The notes under the pieces: model-generated | The model's database searches: none | What the model saw: only the letters and a program-made list of their open reading frames with translations | Told to the model about the DNA's origin: nothing | Program-made: the position numbers and the translations under genes | In this document: piece after piece, positions 15,678 through 17,828 of the stretch | Layout: every line of letters starts with the position of its first letter | Numbering within the stretch: the stretch's first letter is position 1 | DNA from: an uncultured beta proteobacterium | GTDB taxonomy: Bacteria > Pseudomonadota > Gammaproteobacteria > Burkholderiales > Burkholderiaceae_C | Assembly (NCBI GenBank): GCA_903927495.1 | Contig: CAIYNH010000166.1 | Location: 1-17,828, forward strand | DNA: 17,828 bases | Direction: 5' to 3'

Positions 15678-17437
15678 CAGTAGATCACCGGTTCGGGGCT
15701 TAGCGCATTGCCCTGCAAAAAGTCAAAGTCACACCCTTGGTGCGCCTGCGTCACATGCTGCTGATAAAGCCGCGTAAAGCCGCGCTGAACCAATGGTTTT
15801 GGTCCGCTCCAGGCGACACGCCGGGCTTCCAGTTCGGTATCAGAGACCTGCAAGTGCAGGCGCCTTTGCGCCACATCAAGCTCAATCACATCGCCATTAC
15901 GAACCAGTGCAAGTGGCCCGCCCACCGCGCTCTCAGGTGAGATATGCAGCACACAGGTGCCGTAGTGGGTGCCACTCATGCGCGCATCGCTCAGGCGCAA
16001 CATATCGCGCACGCCCTGCTTCAGTAATTTTTTGGGGATCGGCAAGTTGCCCCACTCGGGCATGCCCGGCGCGCCGACTGGACCGGCATTGCGCAGCACC
16101 AAAATGGTGTTTTCATCGCAGTCCAGTGTCTCGTCGGCGATGGCTGCGAGCATTTCGGCTTGGCAATCAAACACCAGAGCACGGCCAGTGTGGCAAAGCA
16201 AGCGCTCAGTGGCAGCACTGGGTTTGATGACCGCACCATCAGGTGCCAGGTTACCCCGCAAAACAGCCAGTGCACCAGCCCGGCTCACCGGCTTGTCCAG
16301 CGGCCGAATCACCTCGGTATCGAGCACTTGCACTGAGGCCAATTCTTGCGCCACTGTTCTCCCCGTGACCGTGCGCTCCTGTAGCGAGAGGAAGGGCTCG
16401 ATGACCTTCATCAGTGCAGGCAGGCCGCCGGCATAATAAAAATCTTCCATCAAGCGGTCACCGCTGGGAAAGAGATTGGCCAACACCGGTACTTGTGCGC
16501 CCATGGAATCCAGATCATCCAGCAACAACTCAATACCCAAACGCCCGGCCATGGCAATAATGTGTACCGCCGCGTTGGTCGAACCGCCCAGCGCCATCTG
16601 CACGGCCAGGGCATTCTGGAACGACCCACGAGTCACCAGCTGTGAGGGCTTTAAATCTTCCCAGACCATGCCCACGATACGCTCCCCACAGGCCGTTGCC
16701 ATCCGGGTATGGGCTGAATCCATGGCAGGAATACTGCTGGCCCCCGGCAAGGTCAGCCCCAGCGCCTCGGCTATGCCCGTCATGGTCGAGGCCGTGCCCA
16801 TGGTGTTGCAGGTGCCGGGGGCCCGGGTCATACGACTCTCCAAATGTTGCAACTCCGTCGAGCCCAAATTGCCGGCCTGGTACTCGTCCCAAAACATCCG
16901 GGTGTGGGTGCCTGCGCCTACCGTGCGCGAGACCCCGCCCTTGACATACCGGTCGTTCAGCATGGTCCCGGCCGGGCAAAAAATTGTGGGAATGTCCATA
17001 CTGAACGCACCCATCAGCGTGCCGGGAGTGGTTTTGTCACAACCGGCCAGCAGCACCACGGCATCACAGGGCAGACTGCGCAACAGTTCTTCGACTTCCA
17101 TGGCCAGAAAATTGCGGTACAGCATGGTGGTGGGCTTGACCATCACCTCACCCAAACTCATGGCAGGCAGCTCAACCGGGTAGCCACCGGCCATCAAAAT
17201 GCCTTTTTTGACTGACTCAGCACGCTCACTCAGGTGTGCATGACAGGGTGACAAATCACTCCAGGTGTTGATGATGGCCACCATCGGGCGCTCCATCACA
17301 TCTTCTCGGCGCCAACCCTGCTGCTGCATGCGCTGGCGATGTGCGAAACCGCGCATGCCGGCATCAGCAAACCAGCGGCGACTGCGCAGCTCTGTCAGTT
17401 GCTTCATTTTTGGAGATTCAACGTTGCAAGTCAACAT
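15677..17437 (-). CDS. IlvD/Edd family sugar-acid dehydratase
   Basis: The 586-residue enzyme resembles L-arabonate/D-xylonate-type dehydratases. These remove water from an aldonate to give a 2-keto-3-deoxy acid. The family start LRSRRWF is at 18-23. Iron-sulfur cysteines are Cys65 (DLSPCHAH), Cys133 (AGCDKTTPG) and Cys210 (APGTCNTMG). Lys135 in GCDKTTPG is the expected carbamylated, metal-binding lysine. GLTLPGASSIPA and the C-terminal RNAGPVGAPGMPEW and SDARMSG motifs are typical of the sugar-acid branch rather than of dihydroxyacid dehydratase in isoleucine synthesis. The ATG at 17437 overlaps the Bug-gene stop (TGATG); an ATG at 17407 is an alternative closer to the conserved start. Which sugar acid is used is unknown. 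Confidence 0.95.
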   Translation of the reverse strand: MLTCNVESPKMKQLTELRSRRWFADAGMRGFAHRQRMQQQGWRREDVMERPMVAIINTWSDLSPCHAHLSERAESVKKGILMAGGYPVELPAMSLGEVMVKPTTMLYRNFLAMEVEELLRSLPCDAVVLLAGCDKTTPGTLMGAFSMDIPTIFCPAGTMLNDRYVKGGVSRTVGAGTHTRMFWDEYQAGNLGSTELQHLESRMTRAPGTCNTMGTASTMTGIAEALGLTLPGASSIPAMDSAHTRMATACGERIVGMVWEDLKPSQLVTRGSFQNALAVQMALGGSTNAAVHIIAMAGRLGIELLLDDLDSMGAQVPVLANLFPSGDRLMEDFYYAGGLPALMKVIEPFLSLQERTVTGRTVAQELASVQVLDTEVIRPLDKPVSRAGALAVLRGNLAPDGAVIKPSAATERLLCHTGRALVFDCQAEMLAAIADETLDCDENTILVLRNAGPVGAPGMPEWGNLPIPKKLLKQGVRDMLRLSDARMSGTHYGTCVLHISPESAVGGPLALVRNGDVIELDVAQRRLHLQVSDTELEARRVAWSGPKPLVQRGFTRLYQQHVTQAHQGCDFDFLQGNALSPEPVIY

Positions 17438-17828
17438 CAAGAGACGGTGATACCGTTGGCCTTGATGATGCGCGCCCAGCGCTCAATCTCATCCTTGAGA
17501 AAAACCGCAAACTGCTGCGGTCCGCGTGCATCAACCCGAAAACCCTGAGTTCGAGCGCGCTCGTCGATGTCTGGTGCCGCCATGATTTTCAGGACCTCGG
17601 CACCCAGCTTGGCCACAGCCGCATCCGAAGTGCCGGCCGTGGTCATGATGGCGGTCCAGTTTTCAACGGCCAGCGCTGGTGCACCGGCTTCGGCGGTGGT
17701 AGGAACATCGGGCGCTTGCGGGTGCCGGGCTGCACTGGCGATGGCCAACGCCCGCAATTTGCCACTCTTGACGTGGGCGATGCTCTCGGGAAAATTCGAA
17801 AAAATCACATACAACTGGCCGCCCATCA
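17437..17828 (-). CDS. Bug-family substrate-binding protein, C-terminal part
   Basis: The frame runs off the right edge, so only the last 130 or so residues are visible. They match tripartite tricarboxylate transporter receptors (Bug/TctC type). Examples are FSNFPESIAHVKSGKLRALAIASAARHP, then DVPTTAEAGAPALAVENWTAIMTTAGTSDAAVAKL and a final EIERWARIIKANGI. Such proteins bind carboxylates in the periplasm. Its stop shares bases with the ATG of the dehydratase gene, so it is in the same operon. No TctA or TctB membrane gene is visible. It may bring a sugar acid or other carboxylate into the same pathway, or act as an orphan sensor. Confidence 0.93.
   Translation of the reverse strand, partial: MGGQLYVIFSNFPESIAHVKSGKLRALAIASAARHPQAPDVPTTAEAGAPALAVENWTAIMTTAGTSDAAVAKLGAEVLKIMAAPDIDERARTQGFRVDARGPQQFAVFLKDEIERWARIIKANGITVS

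Noticed and set aside
1..17828. CRISPR array, tRNA or rRNA genes
   Set aside because: No regularly spaced direct repeats, cloverleaf-like segment or rRNA sequence was seen by eye; a tRNA search program would be decisive.

Overview
The window looks like a chromosomal segment of a betaproteobacterium, most likely a Comamonadaceae member of the Rhodoferax/Polaromonas type. Three things suggest this: a Bug-family periplasmic receptor (tripartite tricarboxylate transporter type) next to sugar-acid catabolism genes, an intergenic repeat at 13742-13800 that resembles a repeat I remember from many Comamonadaceae genomes, and the general gene style. The assignment is inference; there is no rRNA or other marker gene.

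Left end (1-2190, minus strand): remains of a sugar ABC transporter. An intact periplasmic binding protein gene (916-2190) is followed by a permease gene with two in-frame stop codons that ends just after its EAA loop (about 110-829). Nothing recognisable lies in 1-109. Positions 2191-2920 hold no gene I can support.

Middle (2921-7438): small genes on both strands with no common theme. They are a Cys-rich DUF3079-type protein; a winged-helix plus PD-(D/E)xK nuclease-like protein; a short hypothetical protein followed closely by a histone-deacetylase-superfamily amidohydrolase; a small secreted protein; a membrane protein with partial CPBP (CAAX-protease-like) motifs; and a small secreted Ser/Thr/Pro-rich protein. 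The divergent region 4056-4306 holds DnaA-box-like sequences arranged as an inverted pair.

Right part (7629-17828): a carbohydrate uptake and oxidation locus. Nine genes on the minus strand are tightly packed. In transcription order they are a Bug receptor (cut by the window edge), an IlvD/Edd sugar-acid dehydratase, an HpcH/HpaI aldolase, an ABC ATPase, a sugar-binding protein, two permeases, a Gfo/Idh/MocA oxidoreductase and an SDR dehydrogenase. Several are linked by 1-4 base overlaps. A plus-strand gene for a cytoplasmic CE15-like (glucuronoyl-esterase-like) hydrolase converges on the operon with a gap of only 7 bases.

The set fits a non-phosphorylative pathway: a sugar or uronate enters through the CUT1-type ABC transporter, is oxidised at C1 by one or both dehydrogenases, its lactone or ester is opened (possibly by the CE15-like protein), the acid is dehydrated to a 2-keto-3-deoxy acid, and the aldolase releases pyruvate and an aldehyde. 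The substrate cannot be read from the sequence. No classical lactonase gene is visible, so the CE15-like hydrolase is the most interesting candidate for a new role.
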